64,000 bases of DNA, from assembly GCA_941918925.1 (NCBI GenBank), contig OW799233.1, forward strand, positions 58,902,841 to 58,966,840, read 5' to 3'. Under the pieces are notes generated by a model. It was not told the origin of the DNA. It ran no database searches and was given only the letters and a program-made list of their open reading frames with translations. This stretch comes from Phyto melanocephala. Its lineage: Eukaryota > Arthropoda > Insecta > Diptera > Rhinophoridae. The position numbers and the translations under genes were made by a program. The first letter of the stretch is position 1. Each line of letters begins with the position of its first letter. Shown here one piece after another: positions 1 through 10,437 of the stretch.

Positions 1-31
1 ATACCCTTTTTCACTGTGTGAAGGGTATAAA
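1..31 (-). mobile_element. 5' terminus of a mini-me/DINE-1-like element
   Basis: Minus-oriented terminal inverted hairpin (TATACCCTT ... AAGGGTATA on the minus strand), identical in type to the start of the copies at 5590 and 32321. The rest of the element lies before the window. Confidence 0.75.
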
Positions 32-430
32 AAAAATATATAAATAATAGTTTCAGTTTTATTGGTTGTTGGGTTTAAGCTGGTCTATATGCATTTCACT
101 GGTGCTTATGCCAGATCATCAGTAGACCTTTAAACCATAAAATTTATTAAAAAGTTTAAAATTATTACAAGTTTTATTTAAAATTTTTCATAAACAATAT
201 GAGAATTTTAAATAAATCAAGAAACAAAAATAAAAACTTCCTAATAAACCCAACCAACAATTTTATTCAATTTGCATTACTTTATTATTCTAATCGCTTA
301 TATATTTGACTAACACATTGGTTAACACAAAATATACATTAAGGGCAACCGAATAATAAAATTTCTTTTGTTAACATAAAAAATTTACTAATTGTTTAGG
401 ATATTCTCCCAATAATAAATAATATATAAA
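32..430. other. AT-rich non-coding DNA
   Basis: No coding region or recognisable element was seen. Composition is AT-rich with short A and T runs. Confidence 0.6.
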
Positions 431-434
431 ATAA

Positions 435-815
435 AAATTTTTTTTGGCTTAGCTGGGATTCGATGCTACATTTACTCTAATCAGTATATATGTATGTTGT
501 TGTTGTAATTGTTAAAAAAAACGAGGTGGTCGTAGTTTTTTGCTCATATCTCAGAAAGTTATTGGGCGATTGTGCTGAATTTCAATAGCGATTCATTCCT
601 GGATATTTCCAAAAGATTGTTACCATACTCAGATCTGAGGAACATATAGTTGCTTCTAAAAGTTGATTTCAACCAACACACGGACAGACCGTGAGGGCTT
701 AATCGACTCCTCTATTCATAAGCTTTACTACTTTATGGGGTCGGAAATGAAAATTGTATAAATTACAAACGGAATGACAAAGCTATATATACCCTTGTAC
801 ACCACAGGTGAAGGG
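435..815 (-). mobile_element. mini-me-like element, 3' part missing
   Basis: Minus-oriented copy. From left to right it shows the GGCTYAGCTGGGATTCGATG block, the GTTGTTGTTG block, the degenerate CATACACGGACAG core and the 5' hairpin GGTGAAGGGTATA. The terminal ACAAGTAAGAG end is absent, so this copy is truncated. Confidence 0.8.
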
Positions 816-1150
816 TATACCAAATATTAATGATACAATAATAGGTTAATACAAGTTTTTTACCTCATTATATTTTGTTATGCATTTAATTTGATTGAAT
901 TGAATATTTAATATTTAATTTTAAATTTTACTAGTTATTTTAATTGTACGCCCTTTATTTTAAGCAATGTTCAATATTTAATACTGAATTATTATTTATG
1001 TAGTATTATGATGCGTATTTGACAAAGAGTTGTGCTATTTTGAATTCTATTCATTTTAATTATTTATAAAAAATAGTATATTTCTATTAGCTATGTCTAA
1101 AACTTAACACAAGGTCCAGAGTGTCGTATAGTCATAATTTGTTAAAATCT
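816..1150. other. AT-rich non-coding DNA
   Basis: No open reading frame or repeat was recognised here. It separates the mini-me copy from the 3' end of the gypsy remnant. Confidence 0.5.
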
Positions 1151-1243
1151 TAAAAAATGGAAGAATCCTTTTGAATCCCAGACCAGCAAAATCTTTCGGT
1201 GACGAGTTTGATAGTAGTCCGCACGACTGGATGATGTGACAAA

Positions 1244-1765
1244 TTATGTACTGTCGTTAAAACTTGTTGACGAAATTTCCTTGGGCGAATGTTTGGCGTT
1301 GATGCGTTGCAGATTTACTGGCTGTTGCAACCTGGGATTAAAAGGGACTTTAGTCTTAAAGCATTTTTTTTGCGTACCTGAGCCGTTATTCATTTCTTGG
1401 AGCTCCTCGTCGTTTTGTTGACCCACTGCTATTTGACCGTAGTCTACAACTTTTATGATTGAACCAATATGGGAGAGTGCGTCAGCTGATGAGTTTGCTT
1501 GGCCAGGCGTATGACGAATATCGGTTGTAAATTGGCTGATAAAGTCGAGTTGACGGATTCTTCGAGGGAAGTCTTTTTCTAGCTTCTGCTTGAACGCGAA
1601 AACAAGCGGTCGATGATCAGTGACAATATAACACTGTCGACCTTCAATCATGCACAGGAAATGGCACACCGCCTGATAGATTGGCGTTAGCTCTCGCTCA
1701 TATGTTGAATATTTTTGTTGGGCTTGTGTAATCTTTTTGAATAAAACGCCAAAGGCTAAAAACAT
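1244..1765 (-). pseudogene. Ty3/gypsy RNase H domain
   Basis: An open frame of 173 codons. Recognisable blocks are YSTYERELTPIYQAV, TDHRPLVFAFKQK and RRIRQLDFISQFTTDIRH, with a degraded ADALS motif. This is the RNase H domain that follows reverse transcriptase in Ty3/gypsy pol and removes the RNA strand of the hybrid. The frame then runs into about 60 codons of linker-like sequence and stops before any integrase. Confidence 0.85.
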
Positions 1766-1817
1766 CCAACGATTTTTTGATGCAGGGCTGCTTCCACGGC
1801 TGTAGGCTGGTATCAGT

Positions 1818-2568
1818 TTAAGGTTCGATCAATCTTTTTATTACCGATAATAAGGCGTTAAAACTGCATTTGATATGATATCGCGTGTGGCAAGAACTTT
1901 CTGTAAAAGTTGACAATGCGATAAATTGTTTGAGCTCTTGAGCCACTTTTGGCTTCGGGAAATCGTGCACGGCGGCAACCTTTTTAGACAAAGGCCGAAT
2001 TCCATCTGCGCTTACCAGGTGACCGAAAAACTTTATCTCAACAAATTCGAACTTTTTTTGGATTAATGGCAAGATGGTTCTATTGATGGCGGCGAAATAC
2101 CACGGCATGGTCGAGAAGATGTTGTTCGACTGATGGCGATGTAACGCATTGATTAGCCGCATTACTTAGCCCGAATATCATGACCTTAAATTCGTATAAG
2201 CCGAAAGGTGTACTAATGGCAGTTTTTGCGACGTCATAAAGGTAGATCGGTACTTGGCGAGAAGTTTTCTGTAGGTCGCCGCATGGTCTCTTAAGTTGCG
2301 TCACTTTTTTTTTTAACTAAGTGCAACGGACTGGACCAGTTGCTTTTTGACGGTTGACACATACCGGTTTTCATTAAAAATTCGAATTGTTTTTTAACCG
2401 CTTCCAGTTTCTCTGGAGAAATATGACGGGGGCGACAAAAACGAGCTGTCCGGTCATAATAATTATGTACTCGACTGAAGATTTCGTTTTTGAGCCGTAT
2501 GGTGAGAGCTTCGTAACATCCGAAAATTCTTTCAAGATGTCGGCAAACGGGTCAGTCATATCGTTCAT
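1818..2568 (-). pseudogene. reverse transcriptase fragments, catalytic box deleted
   Basis: Three overlapping minus-strand frames cover fingers, palm and thumb. They include ILKEFSDVTK (N-terminal), TAISTPFGLYEFKVMIFGLS (palm) and FFGHLVSADGIRPLSKKV (after the palm). The stretch that should hold the Tyr-x-Asp-Asp catalytic box, between the FGLSNAA-type and KCEF-type motifs, is missing: the sequence jumps from one to the other near 2110-2180. The enzyme would copy element RNA into DNA; this copy cannot. Confidence 0.8.
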
Positions 2569-2723
2569 AACGTTTTAATAACAGCTGCTTCACAAAACGT
2601 TTGCGAGGTAAGCTGAGAGGCCAGACCGGTGGTGTTATCTATTAGAGGATTGCGTCGCAGATCGAAGTATTTTTTAAAGTCCGATCCGATAATTGGCGAC
2701 GTCACATCAGCTACAACGAATGA

Positions 2724-2999
2724 CTAGAGAAAGTCGCTGTATAGGCCAATATCGATTTTTAAACATCTGTCGCCAACTACCTTAATGTATAATCCGTTAG
2801 CGGCGTATAAAACGATAGAAGAAGGGCGTACGTCGAGAGATTTTGAAGTAAGTGGAAGCACAGAAACATCTGAGCAGATGTCTACTAAAAAATATTGGTT
2901 TAATAATTTATCTCTTACCTGGCGATGAAATACATTCGCCGGAACCCACCACCTGCCTAGGGAGCCAATTAGACTGTTGGTTAGTAGTTGATGCGCCAT
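2724..2999 (-). pseudogene. retroviral-type aspartic protease fragment
   Basis: An open frame of 91 codons. It has the expected strand before the active site (YFLVD), but the catalytic Asp-Thr-Gly triplet reads D-I-C in this copy, followed by SDVSVLP. In the family this enzyme cuts the gag-pol polyprotein as a homodimer. Loss of the Thr-Gly pair means it should be inactive. It lies directly between the gag-like region and the reverse transcriptase, the normal gypsy order. Confidence 0.75.
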
Positions 3000-3501
3000 T
3001 TGACAAAACGTTTACTTTGCGCTGTTTATGTCTGTAAGGCCTACGGCACTTTTGTGCTGCTTGTCCGTGTACCGGTACCGGTTGAGGCCGCTACGACAGG
3101 TTGGGTAAGTTCCGGTAAACTCTTCGTCCAAAGCCTTTTTAGTGAAGCCTCACCTAGTGTTGCACCAGCCACGCGTTTCATTTCGCCAAGAGGTATTTCG
3201 GATAGTAGGCGGTTTAGGCGACGTTGCTCACTGTCGGCAAAATGGTTGAATATTTTTGCCTTTATATAATCGTACCTGTTGATAGGCGGTATAGATGCAA
3301 TTACATCCGCAATCTAAGCGATGACATTTGGGTCCAGGGCTGCATGGATATAAACCATGCGTTAATGTTACTACTTGCCGTTGGTGGAACAGGTAGTCGA
3401 GCATAAATTACGGAAACGTTTCCTTGCAGTGTGATGGCAGCTTCGCTTGAGAGATCACTTCTGTTGCCGGTGTGGAAAGGTGTTACGTTTCTCTCCGTCA
3501 T
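2988..3501 (-). pseudogene. gag-like region of the gypsy remnant
   Basis: The minus strand begins MTERNVTPFH. After a frame change it continues with a block containing FNHFADSEQRRLNRLLSE and LGEASLKRLWTK, which resembles the gag of insect Ty3/gypsy elements. Gag would form the particle shell around the RNA. It is broken by at least two frame changes and is shorter than a usual gag. Plus-strand open frames over this interval are shadows. Confidence 0.7.
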
Positions 3502-3519
3502 TATGAGAAACCAACATGA

Positions 3520-3900
3520 GGATGGCTTAACCGATTTTTCAAATTTTTTTTTTTTTTGGTTATATTCATAATTAGCGGATATAGTTCATGTAAAAATATT
3601 AAAAATAATGTGTTTGTACAATCTTACATACAAACAAAATAAAATTTCTTGTTACATAGCTATACATGTACATATGTAAATAAAATACAACTTCAGAAAG
3701 TTATTAAGAACACCATTTTAAAAAAACCGACCTATTTCACTGTTTCTTATTGTGTTTTATTTGTAATTACTAGGACAAGGTTTTTATAAGAAAATAGGGT
3801 TCGGTATCGTAAATACAAAGAAAATATATTTTAACGGCGTTTTTTTTTTAACTATAATTGTAAATATTTGTATTCACCATTAGTAAATTTCAGCCGTGTG
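3520..3900. other. non-coding DNA between the gypsy remnant and a host exon
   Basis: AT-rich with homopolymer runs. No supported feature was found. It is likely intron downstream of the exon at 3928-4210. Confidence 0.45.
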
Positions 3901-3927
3901 AAACTAGTTTTTTCTATAAAAACTTAC

Positions 3928-4210
3928 ATTCATTCCAGCTGATTTCTCAAAAAGCTTTTCCTTCTTTTCTTTGGCTTCGGTCAATTGTAAATCAGGTTCC
4001 AGCTCTAATTGTTCAATAGGAGAACAATCTAACTCTTCATTACTGCCCATACTATCAACGTTTTCGTCACATTCTTCCAGTTTCTCTTCTGTACATTCCA
4101 CATTTTGAAAAGGAGCCAAAGATGTTTTTAGATCATTCTCTTCTAGTTGAGACTGTTGACGTAATAATGACCCAAACTTTTCGAAAAATCCACCATCTGC
4201 ATCTTGCAAC
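3928..4210 (-). CDS. internal exon of an unidentified host gene
   Basis: A 283-base minus-strand exon. It is preceded by a pyrimidine-rich acceptor (TTTTCTTTTTTAAG|G) and followed by a textbook donor (ATGAAT|GTAAGT). It starts in phase 2 and ends on a codon boundary. The peptide opens LQDADGGFFEKFGSLLRQQS, then becomes acidic (many E, D, Q), and ends EKLFEKSAGMN. It is probably helical at both ends with a low-complexity acidic middle. Codon use is less AT-rich than the flanking DNA, and it resembles no transposon protein. I do not recognise the protein. A coiled-coil or adaptor-type host protein is possible. Confidence 0.7.
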
Positions 4211-4229
4211 CTTAAAAAAGAAAACATTT

Positions 4230-4812
4230 GTAAATATTTAATAAATTCATAAGCAACATTAATTTCATAAATAGTTGTTCGGTGCTTAAAAAAAAAAGTA
4301 TATTAGCTCCAGAAGTTTCCAAAAAATGCAGATTATAAAAATTTCCAGATATACATACTTATGAAACACGACCTTTAGATATCAATGTTTTATTTTAATT
4401 GACAATTTATAATTAATTATATCCGCAACTTTGCTAACGCAAGTTGTTTTTATATTGATTTATTTGTTATTTATTATTGTTATTGATTAATTATTAATTT
4501 TAGCATTTTTTTAACAGTTTTTACTTGTAATATTTGTTTGCCGGTGTGATGTCACGCATGAGAGCGCTGATTTAAAACAAACATGCCCAATGTGTAATCT
4601 TGCTTTTGTTATTTTTGCTGTAAGAATATATGGGGGACTTTTTTTCTATCTTAGACAAGATCAATTCTTCTCAGTTTCAAAATTTTATATTCATACATAA
4701 GTTTAGAAAATGAAAAATACTAACAAAAATAAGAAAAGTATCGTTTTGTCCTTCTTTATAATTTTCAAAGTCAACTTTGATTACTAGCTAGTACCTTATT
4801 TTAGAATTCTAT
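4230..4812. other. AT-rich non-coding DNA, probably intron
   Basis: Lies 5' of the exon on the minus strand. No further coding segment or repeat was recognised. Confidence 0.45.
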
Positions 4813-4815
4813 GTA

Positions 4816-5174
4816 AAGGGTGGTCCATATATAATGCACGATGTTAAATGTCATACCTTAACGTCAAGATCTTTGCCCAACTTAAGTTGACATTTCTTTG
4901 GATGTTTTAAAAAGCGCAATGTTGCATTGCAGTTTGAAATTACAATTGTTTCTAAAGGCAACTCTTAATTTTTTGACAATATATTTTGTTCCCAAAATAA
5001 TATCGACAAAACATTGTCAGAAATCTATAGGTTGCCCTAAGAAAGAATTGTAATTTCATACTTCATACATCTTTTGTTTCAGTGTTTGACAAATTTGAAA
5101 AATTCAGAAGAGGTACACAATTGAGCAGCATGTTAAAATTGTTGAAGCCTTTTACGAAAATGAACGCTAAAATC
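4816..5174 (+). mobile_element. mariner-like element, 5' part only
   Basis: Starts next to a TA with terminal sequence AAGGGTGGTCCATATATAAT. At 5103-5174 it encodes a mariner-type N-terminal DNA-binding segment (YTIEQHVKIVEAFYENER). The frame is cut where the 3' end of the LINE begins, so the LINE inserted into it or it was truncated at that point. The DDE catalytic part is absent. Confidence 0.65.
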
Positions 5175-5201
5175 TTTTTTTTATAATATTCTTTATTATA
5201 T

Positions 5202-5483
5202 TCAATTTTTAATAGTTAAAACCCGCGAAGCCTTATGGCTTGTCTGCGGGTTGTTATATTGTGTTTTAAGGTAATTGTTATTGACAGCTTGCTCATATTC
5301 ATATTTTTTATTTTCTTGATTTTTATAAAGTATTTTAAGATGGCGATTTTGTGTTTGTTGAAGATTTTTACAGTGCGACGAGCTTCCCCAAGTCGTTATT
5401 CCGTGTCGTAAGTAAGACTCCGCCAACGAAAAATATACCTGACGAAGTACTGTGTTTGTAGTAGCGTAGCTGAGGTGGTACAA
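5202..5483 (-). pseudogene. LINE ORF2 C-terminal domain
   Basis: An open frame of 93 codons with the post-RT block VLRQVYFSLAESYLRHGITT followed by WGSS and KNLQQTQNRHLKILYK. That layout (Y-F/S-x-x-x-S-x-L-x-G-I-x-x-WG) is usual after the thumb of LINE reverse transcriptases. It is separated from the RT palm by the mini-me insertion at 5590-6463. Confidence 0.8.
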
Positions 5484-5965
5484 TGAGTAACCAACTTTTC
5501 GTAGTTTATTTTTGTAGTTCTTTTATATGCATCTTCCATTTGAAGCTGATATCTACGTATATTCCTAGGTATTTGTATGTGTTGACTTTTTATACCCTTC
5601 ACACAGTGAAAAAGGGTATATATAGGTTTGTCATTCCGTGTGAAATTTCTACAATTTTCATTTCCGACCCCATAAAGTATATATTTTCTGAAAGCTAATG
5701 AATAGGGGAGTCGATTAAGCTCTGTCAGTCTGTCCGTCTGACCGTCTGTCCGTGTGTATGTTGAAATCAACTTTTTGAAGCCCCCCGACATCGCTTGGAC
5801 CCGGGTGAGGTATTAAAATATCAGAAATATTCGGGAGTAGATCGGTATTGAAATCCAGAAACATCGGTACATAAACAACTGAGATATGAGTAAAAACCCA
5901 CGACCACCTCGATTTTTTTTCACAAAAATAACATTACAACAACAACATACATACATACAAACGTG

Positions 5966-6009
5966 TATACTGGTTAGAGAAAACGTGGCATCGAATCCCA
6001 GCTGAGCCA
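5966..6009 (+). other. tRNA-like segment within the mini-me element
   Basis: Contains GTATACTGGTTAGAG, similar to a pol III A box, then GGCATCGAATCCC, similar to a B box, and ends GCTGAGCCA. The A-to-B spacing is about 20 bases, too short for a normal tRNA. The same block recurs in the other copies, for example 32195-32235 and 32687-32727, and in altered form at 55830-55870. It is not a functional tRNA gene. Confidence 0.45.
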
Positions 6010-6010
6010 A

Positions 6011-6290
6011 AAAATTTTTTTTTTACTTTTTTTATATATTTTTTTTTAATTTTTTTTTATTTTTTTTTTATTTTTTATTTAATATATTATTTATATTTTT
6101 ATTTTTTTTTTAAATTTTTTTAAAAATTTTTTTTTTTAATTTTTTTTTGTTTTATATTTATTATTATCATTTAAAAAAAAAATAATTTTTTAAATATTTT
6201 TTTTTTAAATTTTTTTTTTAAATTTTTTTTTTTTAATTTTTTTTTTTTTTAATTTTTTTTCTTTTTTTTTTTTTTTTTTCTTTTAACATA
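6011..6290 (+). repeat. T-rich low-complexity tract of the mini-me copy
   Basis: About 280 bases of nearly pure T and A, a constant internal part of these elements between the tRNA-like block and the 3' end. Confidence 0.85.
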
Positions 6291-6462
6291 CATACGTAAA
6301 GTTATAATTTTAAAATGGGTTGTTTTTATATATGTATGTTTTTTATATTGTTGTACGTATTTCATATGGGATGAATGGTGATACAAACTACTGTTATTGC
6401 ATGACTACACGTTGTGAAGGGTATATAAGATTCGGCACGGCCGAATATAGCGCTCTTACTTG

Positions 6463-6753
6463 TTAAATTTTTGTGTTGCAGTTATCGTTGATATCATTTG
6501 TCTTGTTGTGTATACATTGAATATCGTGAAATTTCAATTTTATAAAAATTTGCTTTATGTGTGGCTGTCTGATATGCATGAGTTTGGTTTTGGATGCGTT
6601 GATCGCCAGACCGTTATCATGACACCATTCAGATACTGTATCTAGTTGTTTTTGCGTAATTAGTGTAGCTGTATCGATGTTTTCGTTTGTAACAACAATT
6701 GATGTATCATCAGCATATGCATAAGCATCGCAATCTTTTATAGTGTTAAGCAT
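6463..6753 (-). pseudogene. LINE reverse transcriptase palm (YADD)
   Basis: An open frame of 96 codons holding the catalytic AYADDTSIVV motif and downstream DNGLAINASKTKLMHI, the standard palm-to-thumb sequence of LINE reverse transcriptases. The YADD box itself is intact. Further fragments with frame breaks lie at 6754-7200. The frame ends at the junction with the mini-me insertion. Confidence 0.85.
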
Positions 6754-7213
6754 ATCATTTGATTCAATTGCGCTACTTAAATTATTTTCAATTTTAATGC
6801 AGTAGCTTCGGTAACTTAGATAGTCTTCAAACCATGATAATACGTTTCCTCTTATTTCCTATTTTTTTGTAGTATTGACAAAAGTTTTTTGTGTGATAGA
6901 GTATCAAAAGCTTTGGTGAAGTCGAGATGAATAATACTAGGCAATGTTCTTTTTACTGAGAGCGCTATTTATTTTATCGGCAAATTTGCCTAATATTTAG
7001 TTTATTTATATTTTTATCTTTTTGAAAACCGAATTGATTGGGATGTGTTATTTTACATTTGGTTAAGAAGTTATTTATTTAGCTTATTATCAATGACTTT
7101 CTCTTATACCTTTTCTATTACCGATAGTATTGATATTGGTCTATAGTTATTCACATTGTTTTTTTTCACCACTTTTATATATGGGTCTAATAATAGACGT
7201 TTTTAGTATTTTT

Positions 7214-7862
7214 ATACCCTTCACCTGTGGTGCACAAGGGTATATATAGCTTTGTCATTCCGTTTACAATTTCTACAATTTTCATTCCCGACCCCATAAA
7301 GTATATATTTTCTGAAAGCTTATGAATAGAGGAGTCGATTAAGCCCTGACCGTCTGTCCGTGTGTTGGTTGAAATCAACTCTTAGAAGCAACTATATGTT
7401 CCTCAGATCTGTATATGGTATCAATCTCTTGGAAATATCCAGGAATGAATCGCTATTGAAATTCAGCACAATCGCCCCATAACTTTCTGAGATATGAGCA
7501 AAAAACCACGACCACCTCGTTTTTTTCACACAATTACAACAACAACATACATACATACTGGTTAAAGTAAACGTGGCATCGAATTCCAGCTGAGCCAAAA
7601 AAAATGTATTTTATTTAATATATCATTTATATTTTATTACTTTTTTTTATATTTTTTTTTTAATTTTTTTTTAATTTTTTTTTTGTAATTTTTTTTTATT
7701 TTTAATATATTTTTTTTTTTTTAATTTTTTTTGGTATGTTTTTTACATGTATGTACGTATTTTATATGAGATGCATGGTGATACAAACAATTGTTATTGC
7801 ATGACTACATGTTGTGAAGGGTATATAAGATTCGGAACGGCCAAATATATAGCACTGTTGTT
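7214..7862 (+). mobile_element. mini-me-like element, variant with GGTGCACAAG hairpin
   Basis: Plus orientation, inserted in the LINE. The 5' hairpin is of the TTCACCTGTGGTGCACAAG subtype. The 3' end is slightly decayed: the hairpin reads TTCGGAACGGCCAA and the end reads GCACTGTTG. Confidence 0.85.
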
Positions 7863-8860
7863 GGAATTTCAGATTGGATGATACTTTGATTAATTAGTGC
7901 CGTAATCAAAGGTGTTAGGATTAAAGCATTATTTTTAATGTCTTTGGGTCTGATTCCATCAATACCTGGGCCCTTGTTTATATTTAACTTCGTTAAAATA
8001 TTAAAAATTTCATATTCATTTGTGCGTTCTATGTACATCGAGTTTTGAATTGTGTTGTCTGTGTGTGTATTTGTTTTTACATCGCACGAGTGGATTATTT
8101 TTATGTTTTCATTAAAATTCGTAGCAAATTTGTTGAATACATTTTCAATATTGTAGTTTTTAAAGTTTTGTAAAATTGTGTTATTGATGTTCTTATAATT
8201 TATTCCATTTATTACTTGCCAAGTTACCCGAGGATTATTACGATTTTCTAAAAACTTTTGTTTGTAGTATTTGTTTTTTTCCTTAAAAATTTTTTTATTA
8301 AGTTGATTTCTAAATTTTTTATATTTATGCTAATAATTTGTATTCTTTTTATTGTTTAACGATTTTTTATAAAGTTTATCCCTATATTCACAGCACTTTA
8401 CTAATTCATAAGTGATCCAAGGATTCACAGATCTTTTTTTTTCTTTTATTGTCCACTTTACAGTTTTCACAAATTTCGCAAAATTTATTCAAAATATTAT
8501 TATATGAATGCGTTATATTATTTTCGACTATTAAATTATGCCAAATTGTTTCATTAATGAACTTGTTGACTTTATAGTTACTGATGTGCGTGGTCCCTTT
8601 AAAACATGTTGGATGTCTCTGATCAGTATTTGTTTTATTTTTTGGAACATATTCGATACAACAGAAAGTAGAGAAGTGGTCTGATATTGTTGTCTTAATT
8701 ACAGCTGATTTGATATTTGTTTGAGCTTGTGAAGTTTTAATAAAACAATGATCGATACATGCTTGTGTGTTTTTGTTATTGTCTTTCGCTTATAGCTCAG
8801 CTCGTAATGTGCCTACATAACTGATTTTCAAAAGCCAAATTCTCGAAAGCATATTTGATT
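7862..8860 (-). pseudogene. LINE RT N-terminus and endonuclease C-terminus
   Basis: At 7862-8038 the frame contains LTKLNINKGPGIDGIRPKDI, the early RT block (K-x-P-G-x-D-G-I). From 8040 to about 8860 the minus strand has endonuclease-like stretches, including IDHCFIKTS and ISDHFSTFCC. These match the histidine and Asp-His blocks near the end of APE-type LINE endonucleases. Stops and frame changes are frequent. Confidence 0.7.
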
Positions 8861-8884
8861 AATTGATACCGTAGGGGACATAAA

Positions 8885-9031
8885 AAAGTTGATTTCAACA
8901 TACACACGGACAGACGGACTTAGGTAAATCAATATTGCTATCTGCAAGAATTCAGAATATATACTTTATAGGATCTCAAATATAAAAAAAGTAACAGCGC
9001 TATATTCGGCTGTGACGAATCTTATATACCC
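8885..9031 (-). mobile_element. short internally deleted mini-me fragment
   Basis: Contains TTGATTTCAACATACACACG, GGACAGACGGAC and GAATATATACTTTATAGG, followed by a 3' end fragment (AGCGCTATATTCGGCTGTG). The parts are out of their usual order, so it is probably a deletion or recombination product. Confidence 0.6.
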
Positions 9032-9199
9032 TTTTCTTATATGCAACATATCTTACGAATATACAAATCGATATCTTGAATGTAATTCTCATCTATGTAT
9101 GTATTTATGAATGTATGATGTATGTATGTATATAACAAACATATTTATTTTCAACATTGAAATTTGAACGATCGGTTCCTATTTCAATATATTCTTATA

Positions 9200-9930
9200 T
9201 TCAATATATTATATATTCTTTTGATTGCATAACATTGTTAATTGTTTGGAACTTAAGCTCTTTTATAAATTTGCTTTTTATCAAACTAAGCAGTGAAAAA
9301 ATTATTTCTGCAGCAGCTGAACTAAGTGGCAAAGACATTAAGTTTTGAACAAAATATATGAGTTCTTTGAAATACTTTTCGTTCATTGCATTTTTATGTT
9401 TAGACACTTTATCCCAAAACTCAACAATACTTATATCACTGTCTAAATAAAATAATATTTGAAAATCTTAATAGTTTCCATTGGGATACAATTTTTTCTT
9501 CATTACCACCTGTTAAATTTGGGTATGATAATAACAGAGGTTCCAAACTTATCTCTGAACTACTTAAAATTTTATTTGGTGTAATTATCTAAAAAATGTT
9601 TAAATCTTTTCTTAAAAAATCAAAGCGTTTCAGAATTTCCTTTAAAAGTTTAATATAAAACTGTTGTATATCTTTTTTAATTTTATGTTTTTGCAAGCTG
9701 GATAGGCTACTTTCTTGCATACTTACTTGCTACTTCGTGGCAATGTGAAACATATACTTATACTTTAAAGCGCGAATTGAAAATTTAGCACATCAAATAC
9801 ATAATGTATATATGTATGTACATATTAAAATTTTAGTGAGAAGTAACCAAAATCAAAAAAAGATGTGTACTTTTTTTATATCAGAAAAAAAAACCAATTT
9901 TGGTTAAAAGTAACCAAAACGGCAACGCTG
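9200..9930 (-). mobile_element. hAT transposon remnant
   Basis: At 9201-9407 the minus strand has a hAT C-terminal dimerisation block: YFVQNLMSLPLSSAAAEIIF followed by SLLSLIKSKF. Frameshifted transposase-like sequence continues to about 9560. A terminal-repeat-like end, AACGGCAACGCTG (CAGCGTTGCCGTT on the minus strand), closes it at 9930. No matching opposite end was found. Confidence 0.65.
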
Positions 9931-10405
9931 AATGTGCGAAAAAAAATTCGATTTGGAAAAAAGAAATTGAGTATTTAATAAATATATGTATAGTAAAAGA
10001 GTTTCGCTGAGGAAGTAGTTGATAAATTTCAAGTATTCTTGTTTCCACTGTTCACTGGTAGCTTACTGAACATTCATATTGATTATGAATTGTATTCTTC
10101 CTACACTCATGATATTACCAAAAATAATTTTACCAGTCTTACAACGTAATAAAATTCTTCGAGTTACTCTAACAGGTAGCTATAGTATTTATAATTAGGA
10201 TCCAAATATGGGAAAATCCTCTAGTACATATGTAAGTATGTACCTACCTACAACTTTAGTCTTATATTATTACAATGTTTATAGTAAAGGCCTATTTTGT
10301 TTGTGATGACGAAATCCAAACGGTTGCATTTTTTACAAATTTATGGTTGAATGCCTCTTGTGAAGGCATACCGCGTTGGTCATTTTACCTAAAACGAAAT
10401 AATTT

Positions 10406-10437
<32 letters not shown>

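Larger units (their letters stand above)
1150..3510 (-). mobile_element. Ty3/gypsy retrotransposon remnant (gag-PR-RT-RNase H)
   Basis: A minus-strand element about 2.35 kb long, read from 3510 down to 1150. In order it holds a gag-like region, an aspartic protease region, reverse transcriptase and RNase H. No integrase or flanking LTR pair was seen. The wording of the conserved blocks resembles the CsRn1-like group of Ty3/gypsy elements; that clade call is from memory. Local GC content is clearly higher than in the surrounding DNA. Several frameshifts and stops separate the domains and key catalytic motifs are lost, so it cannot be an active element. Confidence 0.85.
5590..6463 (+). mobile_element. 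mini-me/DINE-1-like element inside the LINE
   Basis: A nearly full-length plus-oriented copy. It has the 5' hairpin (TATACCCTTCACACAGTG onwards), the (TA)-rich block before TTTTCTGAAAGC, the GTCTGTCCGTCTG proto-microsatellite, the TTGAAATCAACTTTT block, the CGACCACCTCG block, a tRNA-like segment (5966-6009), a long T-rich tract and the 3' hairpin TTCGGCACGGCCGAA. It ends in CTCTTACTTGTT. It splits the LINE's RT palm from its C-terminus. Confidence 0.9.
5175..8860 (-). mobile_element. non-LTR (LINE) retrotransposon, interrupted twice
   Basis: Minus-strand element in three pieces: 5175-5589, 6464-7213 and 7862-8860. Two mini-me copies fill the gaps. Read from high to low coordinates, it gives the C-terminal part of an endonuclease (around 8860-8600, with a DHCFIK and an SDHF-like block), then reverse transcriptase, then the C-terminal tail. 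Its 3' end near 5175 has an AATAAA-like signal and an A-rich tail on the minus strand. Frames are broken many times. The 5' end beyond 8860 was not found. The clade is unassigned. Confidence 0.8.

Noticed and set aside
2988..3269. Plus-strand open frames over the gypsy remnant
   Set aside because: The minus strand carries recognisable gag and protease blocks, so the plus-strand frames are shadows.
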